The position numbers and the translations under genes were made by a program. Shown one piece after another: positions 1-5,942 of a stretch of 6,777 nt of DNA (position 1 is the first letter of the stretch; each line of letters starts with the position of its first letter). Origin of the DNA: Hyphomicrobiales bacterium (GTDB lineage Bacteria; Pseudomonadota; Alphaproteobacteria; Rhizobiales; Aestuariivirgaceae); assembly GCA_012032065.1 (NCBI GenBank), contig JAAURV010000173.1:1-6777 (forward strand), written 5' to 3'. The notes under the pieces are model-generated. The model made no database searches. It saw only the letters and a list, made by a program, of their open reading frames with translations, and was not told the origin of the DNA.

Positions 1-984
1 GCCGCCGCGCCGGACATGGGCCTTGAGGTCGACATCCCAGCCCTCATTCCGCAATGCGGAAAGGTCAGCAATGGTCGATTTCGAGCCGGGGATGACCACC
101 AGGCGCGCGCTGGCGGGGATCGGCTGCCCCGGATGAAGGAAAGTGAGGGTGACCGAAGGCTCCTGCCGTAGCGGGTCCAGATCGTCGAAATTGGCGATCC
201 GAGGCAGTCTAAGAATACAAATCACTGCGTTACTTGAATGGTTTAGGGAAGTTTCCTCCAGTTTCAATGCATCTTCTGCAGGAAGCCTCGCTGCCTCGAC
301 AAAATGCGGAACGACGCCCAGGCAGGGCCGCGAGATTCTGTTTTGAATGAAGGTTTTTCCCTCAGAAAACAGTGAAATATCTCCATGGAAGTTATTGATA
401 ATAAATCCATTTATTAGGATTTTGTCAGCTTCCTCCAGCACTTCCAGAGTCCCGGCGATAGAGGCGATGACACCCCCTCGATGAATATCCCCGATCAGAA
501 GAGCCGGAACCTTGGCAGCCTGAGCGAAGCCCATGTTGGCGAGATCGCCCTCCCGCAGATTGACCTCCGCCGGGCTCCCGGCACCCTCGACGACGACGAG
601 ATCGGCCTTGGCCTTGAGGGTTTGGAAGCTGTCTAAAATGGCAGGCATGTAGCGGGGCCGGTTGGCAAAGAACTCCCGGGCGGAGAGGGTCGCCTCGCGG
701 CGGCCTTGGACGATGACCTGGGCGCCGCGATCCGTCTCCGGCTTGAGCAGGATCGGGTTCATGTGAACGCTGGCGGGCACCTTTGCCGCACGCGCCTGGA
801 GGGCCTGGGCGCGGCCGATCTCTCCGCCATCGGCGGTCACTGCGGCGTTATTGGACATGTTCTGGGGCTTGAAGGGCAAGACCTTCAGGCCACGCCGGAC
901 ATAGGCGCGGCAAAGCCCGGCCGCGATCAGGGACTTGCCGACATTGGAACCGGTGCCCATCAGCATGATCGCCTTGGCCGTCAC
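1..984 (-). CDS. cobQ: Cobyric acid synthase CobQ (glutamine-hydrolysing), C-terminus cut by the window edge
   Basis: This enzyme amidates the b, d, e and g side chains of adenosylcobyrinate a,c-diamide in the cytoplasm, using ATP and glutamine, to give cobyric acid. I translated 328 intact residues, open at the left edge. They show the P-loop GTGSNVGKS (residues 10-18), KPQNMSNNAAVT (39-50), NLREGDLANMGFA (142-154), GDIHRGGVIA (165-174), LPRIANFDDLDPLR (260-273) and PGSKSTIADL (299-308), all CobQ signatures. The family is usually about 480-500 residues, so roughly two thirds is present. The synthetase domain is complete, but the glutaminase catalytic Cys lies just beyond the edge. The start is the GTG at 984, which overlaps the cobB stop in GTGA and gives the family's normal N-terminus. 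Codons for residues about 189-268 are unusually AT-rich for this window, yet the protein motifs remain intact. Confidence 0.96.
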   Translation of the reverse strand, partial: MTAKAIMLMGTGSNVGKSLIAAGLCRAYVRRGLKVLPFKPQNMSNNAAVTADGGEIGRAQALQARAAKVPASVHMNPILLKPETDRGAQVIVQGRREATLSAREFFANRPRYMPAILDSFQTLKAKADLVVVEGAGSPAEVNLREGDLANMGFAQAAKVPALLIGDIHRGGVIASIAGTLEVLEEADKILINGFIINNFHGDISLFSEGKTFIQNRISRPCLGVVPHFVEAARLPAEDALKLEETSLNHSSNAVICILRLPRIANFDDLDPLRQEPSVTLTFLHPGQPIPASARLVVIPGSKSTIADLSALRNEGWDVDLKAHVRRGG

Positions 985-2264
985 GGAGCCTCGCAGATCA
1001 GGTGCATGTAGGAGCCCATGACGTTGCCGATGCATGCGCCGGCCACGCCCAAGTCTCTCCCTCCAGAGTCCCTTACTGAAAAGAGACCCGCATCCGGCAC
1101 CGGTGAAGCCGTGTCCGAATAATGGAATTCATGGCCCATCAAAGGTCTTTTCCAGGGGCCATCGAGGGGATTGAGACGGCGATACCCAAGTTTGGGGCGG
1201 GCTTTGGAAAAGTTGGTTTCGAAAGGAAGCAAACCTGCCATTTCGTGGCGGACGCCAGCTTGGTCGGTGAGCGCCTCACCCAATACCATGAAGCCTCCGC
1301 ACTCCCCGTAGATCGGCGACCTGCTTTCCCTGAGCCCCGTCAAGAAGGTCTGGCCTGCCGCGAGCTTTCCGGCATGAAGTTCTGGATAGCCACCCGGAAG
1401 CACAACAGCGCCCGCCGCCTCGTCAGGGGCTTCGTCATTGAGTGGCGAAAAGGGGACGATCTCGCAACCGTTCTTGCGCCAGCCAACGAGGACGTGAGAG
1501 TAGTTGAAGGAGAAGGCCTGATCCATGGCGATCGCCATACGCTGGGCCAAAGGCGGCAGAACAGGCTGCAACCTAGAGTCTTCAAAGACTTGGGTTGAGA
1601 GCGTTAACAGCTGGTTAAGATTTGTTTCACGTGCAACGGCTGCGGCAGAATGTGAGATATACTCCTCAAGAGCCTGATTTTCTTGAGCTTGCACCAGCCC
1701 AAGGTGGCGTGATGGAAGCCGAAGGTCATTTTGCCGCCGCAACTGTCCCACCACCGGAATGCCCAAGGGGTTCAGGGCTGTGGTAAGCATGACGGCGTGG
1801 CGGTCGCTGGCCACGTTGTTGAGGAAGACACCGGCGAGGTTGAGGCCGGGCCGGTAGGTCGAGAAGCCATGTGTCAGGGCTGCCACGGACTGTGACTGGC
1901 GCGCCGCATCGATGACCAGAATCACGGGCAGGTCCAGGGCCAGGGCGAGATCGGCGGTCGATCCTTCGCCCGCCTCGGGGCCATCGAACAGGCCCATGAC
2001 TCCCTCGACGATCAGCAGCTCGGTTTCCCTCGCGGCATGGGCGGCGAGGGCGCGGCAACCCGCCTTGCCCATGGCCCAGAGATCGAGATTGGGACAGGGC
2101 CTGCCGGACGCTGCTTCGTGGAAGCGGGGGTCGATGTAATCCGGCCCGGCCTTGGCAGAGGCGACCACCACACCGGCGTCGCGGAAGGCGCGGAGCAGGG
2201 CGAGCGTCACCAGCGTCTTGCCGCTACCCGAGGCGGGAGCGGCGACGACGAAGCCCTTAGCCAA
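981..2264 (-). CDS. cobB: Cobyrinic acid a,c-diamide synthase (CobB/CbiA family)
   Basis: This ATP- and glutamine-dependent enzyme amidates the a and c carboxylates of (hydrogeno)cobyrinic acid in the cytoplasm. Numbered from a TTG start, the product has 427 residues. It shows a P-loop PASGSGKT (10-17), KAGPDYIDPRFH (38-49), EGVMGLFDG (87-95) and STADLALALDLPVILVID (102-119). The C-terminal type-1 glutaminase domain has LPGGYPELHAGKLA (289-302), the nucleophile in YGECGGFMVLG (Cys322), GHEFHYS (377-383) and the terminal SYMHL (His421). The reading frame stays open upstream to 2378, but that extension is only the shadow of cobA. The TTG at 2264 has an AAGGAG ribosome binding site 7 bases upstream and puts the P-loop at the usual distance from the N-terminus. 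The gene overlaps cobA by 8 bp and cobQ by 4 bp, which indicates one operon. The inter-domain stretch (residues about 195-234) is locally AT-rich. Aerobic versus anaerobic substrate use cannot be told from the sequence. Confidence 0.96.
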   Translation of the reverse strand: MAKGFVVAAPASGSGKTLVTLALLRAFRDAGVVVASAKAGPDYIDPRFHEAASGRPCPNLDLWAMGKAGCRALAAHAARETELLIVEGVMGLFDGPEAGEGSTADLALALDLPVILVIDAARQSQSVAALTHGFSTYRPGLNLAGVFLNNVASDRHAVMLTTALNPLGIPVVGQLRRQNDLRLPSRHLGLVQAQENQALEEYISHSAAAVARETNLNQLLTLSTQVFEDSRLQPVLPPLAQRMAIAMDQAFSFNYSHVLVGWRKNGCEIVPFSPLNDEAPDEAAGAVVLPGGYPELHAGKLAAGQTFLTGLRESRSPIYGECGGFMVLGEALTDQAGVRHEMAGLLPFETNFSKARPKLGYRRLNPLDGPWKRPLMGHEFHYSDTASPVPDAGLFSVRDSGGRDLGVAGACIGNVMGSYMHLICEAP

Positions 2265-3114
2265 TCTTGTTCTCCTTGAGGCCGTCACGGTACCAGCCGA
2301 GAACGTCCATCCAATCCGCCGCGTGGCCCACGACCACGATGGCCGGGGTGGGCGGCTCGTTCGCCGCCACGTCCGCACCCGCAGCCCCGAGGGTGGTGCG
2401 CATGATCCGCTGATGCGGCAGGGTGGCGTTGGAGACGATGGTGACCGGATCGGCCGGGGAGCGTCCGCCGTCCATGAGCGCCGCGGCGATCTCGCCCAGG
2501 TTCTTCACCGCCATATACATGACGATAACGGGAGCGGCCTTAGCCACGGCCGGCCAGTTGACATTGGCCGGCATCTTGCCGCTAGCGTCATGTCCGGTGA
2601 GGAACATGATCGAATGGTTGGTGTCGCGGTGGGTGGCGGGCATGCCGGCATAGGCAAGTCCGCCCACGCCCGAGGTGATGCCGGGGACGATGCGGAATGG
2701 AACTCCCGCTTGCGCCAGATGCTGGCTTTCCTCGCCGCCCCTTCCGAACATGAAGGGATCGCCGCCCTTGAGCCGCAGCACCCGCTTACCGGATTGCGCC
2801 AGTTCGATCAGGCGAAGCGAAATGTCACGCTGGACGGGCGAGGGCTTGCCGCCGCGCTTTCCGGCATATTCCAGTTCCGCTCCAACTCGCACCCAGCGCA
2901 GGATATCCGGGTTGACCAGCGCGTCGTATACGGCGACGTCGCAGGTCTGCATGGCGTGGTAGCAGAGGAGCGACATGAGGCCGGGCGCTCCTGGTCCCGC
3001 ACCCACCAGCCACACCCAGCCCGGTTCGAACACCGGGAATGGTTCGGCATCGAGCCTTGCGAAGCCCGGCGCCGCCTGCTGCCAGGCGGCGGTTTTGGTT
3101 GGAGACGCGGTCAT
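2257..3114 (-). CDS. cobA: Uroporphyrinogen-III C-methyltransferase (SUMT)
   Basis: This enzyme transfers two methyl groups from S-adenosylmethionine to C2 and C7 of uroporphyrinogen III, giving precorrin-2, the branch point toward cobalamin and siroheme. The 285-residue product is a stand-alone tetrapyrrole methylase with no siroheme dehydrogenase domain. Motifs in order are LVGAGPGAPG (36-45), VYDALVNPDIL (62-72), RLKGGDPFMFGRGGEE (114-129), VPGITS (143-148), PATHRDTNHS (159-168) and VMYMAVKNL (188-196). The first motif usually reads GPGDP; here the Asp is Ala. It is the first gene of the cobA-cobB-cobQ operon, and a separate cobA inside a B12 cluster points to dedicated cobalamin use. The ATG at 3114 has only a weak AAGAG upstream and adds about 27 residues before the conserved core, so an internal start such as the GTG at 3033 is possible. 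The ATG at 3114 overlaps the divergent cbiD start. Confidence 0.96.
   Translation of the reverse strand: MTASPTKTAAWQQAAPGFARLDAEPFPVFEPGWVWLVGAGPGAPGLMSLLCYHAMQTCDVAVYDALVNPDILRWVRVGAELEYAGKRGGKPSPVQRDISLRLIELAQSGKRVLRLKGGDPFMFGRGGEESQHLAQAGVPFRIVPGITSGVGGLAYAGMPATHRDTNHSIMFLTGHDASGKMPANVNWPAVAKAAPVIVMYMAVKNLGEIAAALMDGGRSPADPVTIVSNATLPHQRIMRTTLGAAGADVAANEPPTPAIVVVGHAADWMDVLGWYRDGLKENKIG
2272..2277 (-). promoter_or_regulatory. Ribosome binding site that fixes the cobB TTG start
   Basis: On the minus strand AAGGAG lies 7 bases before TTG at 2264, inside the last codons of cobA. It is the best Shine-Dalgarno match among the cob genes here. It supports the rare TTG start over the upstream in-frame ATG at 2378, and coupling of cobB to cobA translation. 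Confidence 0.7.
3099..3104 (+). promoter_or_regulatory. Probable ribosome binding site of cbiD
   Basis: TTGGAG lies 8 bases before the ATG at 3113. The alternative in-frame ATG at 3137 has no purine-rich sequence in front of it, so this site favours the upstream start. It sits inside the antisense 5' end of cobA, so the cbiD transcript must begin within cobA. Confidence 0.5.
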
Positions 3115-4180
3115 GGCGCTCTTATACAGTCAACCCATGCGGTTGGAGAAGCCCACGGGTGAGTTAAGGCGCGGTTGGACCACTGGCGCTTGCGCAACAG
3201 CGGCAACCAAGGCGGCGGCAACGGCGCTGGTGACCGGCAAGTTTCCCGACCCGGTGACGATCCGGCTCCCGAAAGGCGAAACGCCGTCGTTTCCCCTGGC
3301 GCTGGCCGAGATCGGCGAGGGCTGGGCCAAAGCGGGCATTGTGAAGGATGCGGGCGACGACCCGGACGTTACTCATGGCTGCACGGTGATCGCGGCCGTG
3401 AGAAGGGGTTCGGAGGGTATACGATTCAAAGCCGGGGAAGGGGTTGGAACCGTCACCAGGCCCGGTCTGCCCGTGGCCGTTGGCGAACCGGCGATCAATC
3501 CGAAGCCTCGGGAGATGATGCTGGCGGTTCTCGCCGAGGCTGGCATCGGGGGGGCGGATGTTGAAATCTCGATCCCCGGTGGCCAAGCCTTGGCTTCCAA
3601 GACATGGAATCCCCGGCTTGGCATTGAAGGGGGCCTGTCCATCCTGGGGACCACCGGGATCGTTCATCCTTTCTCCTGCGCCGCCTGGATTGCCTCGATC
3701 CATCGCGGCGTGGATGTGGCGCGAGCTGCCGGACTTCCACACATTGCTGGCTGCACCGGTTCGACATCGGAGGATGCAGTGCGGGCGAGATTCGGCCTGC
3801 CGCTGGAGGCCATGATCGATATGGGCGATTTCGCGGGCGGATTGCTCACTTATGTTCGAAACCATCCCGTTCAACGCCTCACCATCGGCGGCGGTTTCGG
3901 AAAGATCGCCAAACTGGCGCAGGGTGCCATGGACCTTCATTCGGGACGCAGCCAAGTCGATTTCGAGAAACTGGCGAGCCTTGCTCCAGCGGCACTCAAG
4001 CCCAAGATTGCTGCTGCCAATACGGCTCTGGAAGCACTTGAATTGGCGGGCGAGGGGCTTGCGAAAAATGTGGCGGCGCTTGCACTTGCGGAGATGCGGG
4101 AGAAGCTTCGTGGCGCGCCGGTTATCGCCGACGTGGTGATCGTGAGCCGCGATGGCGCGGTGCTGGCCCATGCGTCCTAG
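3113..4180 (+). CDS. cbiD: Cobalt-precorrin-5B (C1)-methyltransferase CbiD
   Basis: CbiD is a SAM-dependent cytoplasmic enzyme that methylates C1 of the corrin ring during ring contraction. From the ATG at 3113 the product has 355 residues, close to the family norm. Recognisable blocks are RRGWTTGACATAATKAA (19-35), RLPKGE (51-56), DDPDVTHG (82-89), GEGVGTVTRPGLPV (108-121), PGGQALASKTWNPRLGIEGG (145-164), LGTTGIVHPFS (168-178), CTGSTSED (204-211) and IGGGFGKIAKLAQG (248-261). The start at 3113 is preferred because TTGGAG precedes it; ATG 3137 would give 347 residues. It is divergent from cobA, with start codons sharing CATG, and overlaps cobK by 11 bp, so cbiD-cobK is an operon. In the classical aerobic route CobF does the C1 step; CbiD next to CobK suggests CbiD replaces it here, which is inference. 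Confidence 0.96.
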   Translation: MALLYSQPMRLEKPTGELRRGWTTGACATAATKAAATALVTGKFPDPVTIRLPKGETPSFPLALAEIGEGWAKAGIVKDAGDDPDVTHGCTVIAAVRRGSEGIRFKAGEGVGTVTRPGLPVAVGEPAINPKPREMMLAVLAEAGIGGADVEISIPGGQALASKTWNPRLGIEGGLSILGTTGIVHPFSCAAWIASIHRGVDVARAAGLPHIAGCTGSTSEDAVRARFGLPLEAMIDMGDFAGGLLTYVRNHPVQRLTIGGGFGKIAKLAQGAMDLHSGRSQVDFEKLASLAPAALKPKIAAANTALEALELAGEGLAKNVAALALAEMREKLRGAPVIADVVIVSRDGAVLAHAS

Positions 4181-4913
4181 AAAGGTGCTTGTCATCGGAG
4201 GTACCGGGCTGGCGCGGGAGTTGGCCGAATGGCTGCAAGCCAGTGGCGTTGATGCCGTGTTGTCGCTGGCGGGCGTCACGCGAGAGCCGGTGCTGCCGGA
4301 TGTGGCCGTGCGAATGGGGGGCTTTGGAGGGGCGCGAGGGCTCGCAGACTATCTCATTCAAGAGAATTTCGACAAAATAGTAGATGCCACGCATCCATTC
4401 GCGGCCAACATCTCCCGCGCCGCTGCCGCGGTTGCGTCGTCGATGCAATTGCCGATCATCCGCTTGGAGGTTCCGCCTTGGCGGGCTTCGGAGGGCGATC
4501 AATGGCTTTCGACGCAAGGGCCGAACGAAGCGGCAGCGATGCTGCCCGCTGGCGCCGGAGTGCTGCTCACAACCGGGCGACGGAACCTGGAGCCATTTTT
4601 AGCGCGGACCGACATCGCCGGGATTGTCCGTTGCATCGAGCCGCCGGATGAGGTCGTTCCCCCGCCGTGGAAACTTCTGCTTTCGAGGCCCCCTTTCACG
4701 TTCGAACAAGAGAAGGTGCTGATGTCACACGAGGGCATGACGGTTCTGGTCGCCAAGAATTCCGGAGGCAAGGTCATGCGCGCGAAACTCGATGCCGCGC
4801 GGAGCCTCGGCATTCCGGTGATCATGATCGAAAGGCCGGAAAAACCTAAGGTGCCGACTGTGGCCGCTGTCGACGAGGTGCTTCGCTGGCTGCAAGATGC
4901 GGAAGCGCGCTAG
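4170..4913 (+). CDS. cobK: Precorrin-6A reductase (CobK/CbiJ family)
   Basis: This NADPH-dependent cytoplasmic reductase converts precorrin-6A to precorrin-6B (or the cobalt form in the anaerobic route). The 247-residue product matches the usual length of about 250. It has an N-terminal Rossmann-like GGTGLARELA (10-19), the family hallmark DATHPFAANIS (72-82), RLEVPPW (98-104), TTGRRNL (134-140), SRPPFTFEQEKVLM (162-175) and KNSGG (196-200). An in-frame ATG at 4152 would add only six residues (MARCWP); ATG 4170 places the nucleotide-binding loop at the normal distance, though neither start has a strong ribosome binding site. It overlaps the end of cbiD by 11 bp and is probably translated by coupling. 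Its TAG stop interlocks with the stop of the convergent gene in CTAG. CobK and CbiJ cannot be separated by sequence alone; the CobK name is conventional. Confidence 0.95.
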   Translation: MRPRKVLVIGGTGLARELAEWLQASGVDAVLSLAGVTREPVLPDVAVRMGGFGGARGLADYLIQENFDKIVDATHPFAANISRAAAAVASSMQLPIIRLEVPPWRASEGDQWLSTQGPNEAAAMLPAGAGVLLTTGRRNLEPFLARTDIAGIVRCIEPPDEVVPPPWKLLLSRPPFTFEQEKVLMSHEGMTVLVAKNSGGKVMRAKLDAARSLGIPVIMIERPEKPKVPTVAAVDEVLRWLQDAEAR

Positions 4914-5704
4914 GGCGCGTGAGCGAGGCTTTCGGCTGGACGCCGCGAATTGGCCAGACCGGTCGCGAAGAGTTCGACTTGACTTAAGATTCGGATCGAC
5001 GATGCCGGCGTTGCCTCGAGCCAGGCCAGCAGATCTTCGGATATGCCCATGGTTTGGAAGTGGCGGCGGAGCTTCTTGTGCACGCGCGGATCGATGGCGC
5101 TCGATATCAAGATCGACTTTTCAATCCGCGTCCTTCCCTTGCTTCCGTCGGCATAAACCAGCCGGTTGCGCATCCTGTGGCGGCTGACGCGGTGGACTCC
5201 TGCATAAGCTAAAGGCCCAACCATGCGGCCTGTCCCTCCCGCCAGAACAAGCGGGCAGGCGGAGAGGCAATAGGCGTCCATGCTGGCGATGGCGCCACGA
5301 TAGGTGTTCGAGGGATTTTCGCATCGCGGCTCCGACGGCGCGCAACCTTCAAAAACCGTGCGGCCAACCGCGACATCCAATCCGCGAATACGGATCATCC
5401 GGGCAATGTCGACCGCCGCATGCAAGTCGCCGCCGCCGGAGTCGATGACAACCGGCAGTCTCCGGCCATGGGTTTCGCGCAAGATGTGTTCGAACTTCGC
5501 AGCCGTGTTCGCGGCGATCATGCCTTCGGCGGAAATCCATGCAGGGCAATCGGGTTCGCAGCCCAGGACGCTGCTCCGCACGACGGCAAACCGCATGTCT
5601 TCGGCGCGCGGATGCCGCTCGCCTGCCCAAGCGGTTCCCTGACCAATCCCCGCGATACACATCACCGCACCCACCAAGGCGCGGAAAGCCCACACACAAA
5701 CCAT
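4910..5704 (-). CDS. Exported protein with ClpP/crotonase-like core, function unknown (COG3904-like)
   Basis: The 264-residue product begins with a hydrophobic signal segment (residues 1-27, likely cleavage after AWA), so it is probably periplasmic or envelope-associated. The mature part has LGCEPDCPAWISAEG (47-61), DSGGGDLHAAVDIARMIRIRG (88-108), YCLSACPLVLAGG (145-157) and AGVHRV (168-173). The Gly-rich loop, the Ser within C-x-S-A-C (Ser148) and the following His171 resemble the oxyanion loop, nucleophile and His of ClpP/SppA-type folds. This arrangement is what I recall for predicted periplasmic COG3904 proteins of Alphaproteobacteria. Six mature-part cysteines (49, 53, 121, 128, 146, 150) fit disulfides in an exported protein. 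Peptidase activity is inference only, since no catalytic Asp can be assigned. The ATG at 5704 gives a sound signal peptide. It is convergent with cobK and divergent from the aapJ-like gene; no neighbour suggests its role. Confidence 0.82.
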   Translation of the reverse strand: MVCVWAFRALVGAVMCIAGIGQGTAWAGERHPRAEDMRFAVVRSSVLGCEPDCPAWISAEGMIAANTAAKFEHILRETHGRRLPVVIDSGGGDLHAAVDIARMIRIRGLDVAVGRTVFEGCAPSEPRCENPSNTYRGAIASMDAYCLSACPLVLAGGTGRMVGPLAYAGVHRVSRHRMRNRLVYADGSKGRTRIEKSILISSAIDPRVHKKLRRHFQTMGISEDLLAWLEATPASSIRILSQVELFATGLANSRRPAESLAHAP

Positions 5705-5727
5705 GACGCAACCCCAAACGCATTCGC

Positions 5728-5756
5728 ATTAGTGCACAGAGCAAAGCCCGTGCCAA
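5728..5756 (-). promoter_or_regulatory. Candidate sigma-70-type promoter for the exported ClpP-like protein
   Basis: On the minus strand TTGGCA (5756-5751) is followed after 17 bases by ACTAAT (5733-5728). This resembles TTGACA-17-TATAAT and lies 24 bases before the ATG at 5704. The -35 box matches 5 of 6 positions and the -10 box 4 of 6. No operator is obvious. Confidence 0.35.
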
Positions 5757-5799
5757 ATTCTTTCTCGCTTGACCCTCACGCAATTTCCGGCTTGTCTTA

Positions 5800-5812
5800 T
5801 GCCCAGTGGGCA
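5800..5812. repeat. 13-bp perfect dyad, possible operator half-sites
   Basis: TGCCCA and TGGGCA are exact inverted copies around a central G, just downstream of the TTGACC hexamer. Its position suits a regulator site for the aapJ-like gene, but I know of no regulator with this consensus, and a dyad this short can arise by chance. Confidence 0.3.
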
Positions 5813-5877
5813 GCGGCCATGAACCGCGCCCCAGGGAGAAACACATTAACGTATCGCGTGGATTGGCGGGCGAACTC

Positions 5878-5895
5878 CGGAACCAGCGTGTTCCG
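5878..5895. repeat. CGGAAC-N6-GTTCCG inverted repeat upstream of the aapJ-like gene
   Basis: Six-base perfect arms with a 6-base spacer lie about 48 bases before the ATG at 5943. It could be an operator or a leader hairpin. There is no T tract, so it is unlikely to be a terminator for either direction. Confidence 0.3.
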
Positions 5896-5925
5896 CGGGT
5901 AAGCGCGCGGCCATGCGGCGTTCAA

Positions 5926-5934
5926 AAGAGGAGA
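5926..5934 (+). promoter_or_regulatory. Ribosome binding site of the aapJ-like gene
   Basis: AAGAGGAGA with its GGAG core ending 9 bases before ATG 5943 is the best Shine-Dalgarno in this region. It selects ATG 5943 over the in-frame ATG at 5913, which would put ten extra residues before a normal signal peptide. Confidence 0.7.
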
Positions 5935-5942
5935 ATGACTTG

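Larger units (their letters stand above)
5705..5942. promoter_or_regulatory. Divergent intergenic region between the ClpP-like gene and the aapJ-like gene
   Basis: This is the only real intergenic gap in the window, and control signals for both flanking genes must lie here. On the plus strand TTGACC (5769-5774) could be a -35 box for the aapJ-like gene, but no convincing -10 follows at 16-18 bases; TCTTAT begins after 20. Two small dyads occur: TGCCCA-G-TGGGCA (5800-5812) and CGGAAC-N6-GTTCCG (5878-5895). I see no small RNA, riboswitch or sigma-54 box, and no coding sequence of convincing composition. Confidence 0.5.

Noticed and set aside
2265..2378. N-terminal extension of cobB to an ATG at 2378
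   Set aside because: It lies entirely within cobA in another frame and encodes an Arg/Trp-rich shadow. The TTG at 2264 has a strong ribosome binding site and gives the normal family N-terminus.
2549..2572. Perfect 8-bp inverted repeat GCCGGCCA-N8-TGGCCGGC inside cobA
   Set aside because: It encodes ordinary CobA residues, has no T tract and sits mid-gene. Short GC palindromes are common in such DNA, so no function can be supported.
3095..3128. Plus-strand promoter TTGGTT...TATACA for cbiD
   Set aside because: The spacing is about 22 bases, too long for a sigma-70-type promoter. On the minus strand, TTGACT and TATAAG nearby are almost adjacent, so they cannot form a promoter either.
2152..3162. 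Long open frame of 336 codons on the plus strand opposite cobA and the start of cobB
   Set aside because: It is an antisense shadow of conserved genes, rich in His, Arg and Gly, with no recognisable domain.
3105..3200. Cobalamin riboswitch upstream of cobA or cbiD
   Set aside because: There is no untranslated space at this junction and I see no B12-box-like sequence in the window.
3164..4279. Long open frame of 371 codons on the minus strand opposite cbiD and cobK
   Set aside because: It is the antisense shadow of two clearly recognisable genes, with no family motifs and a composition typical of high-GC antisense frames.
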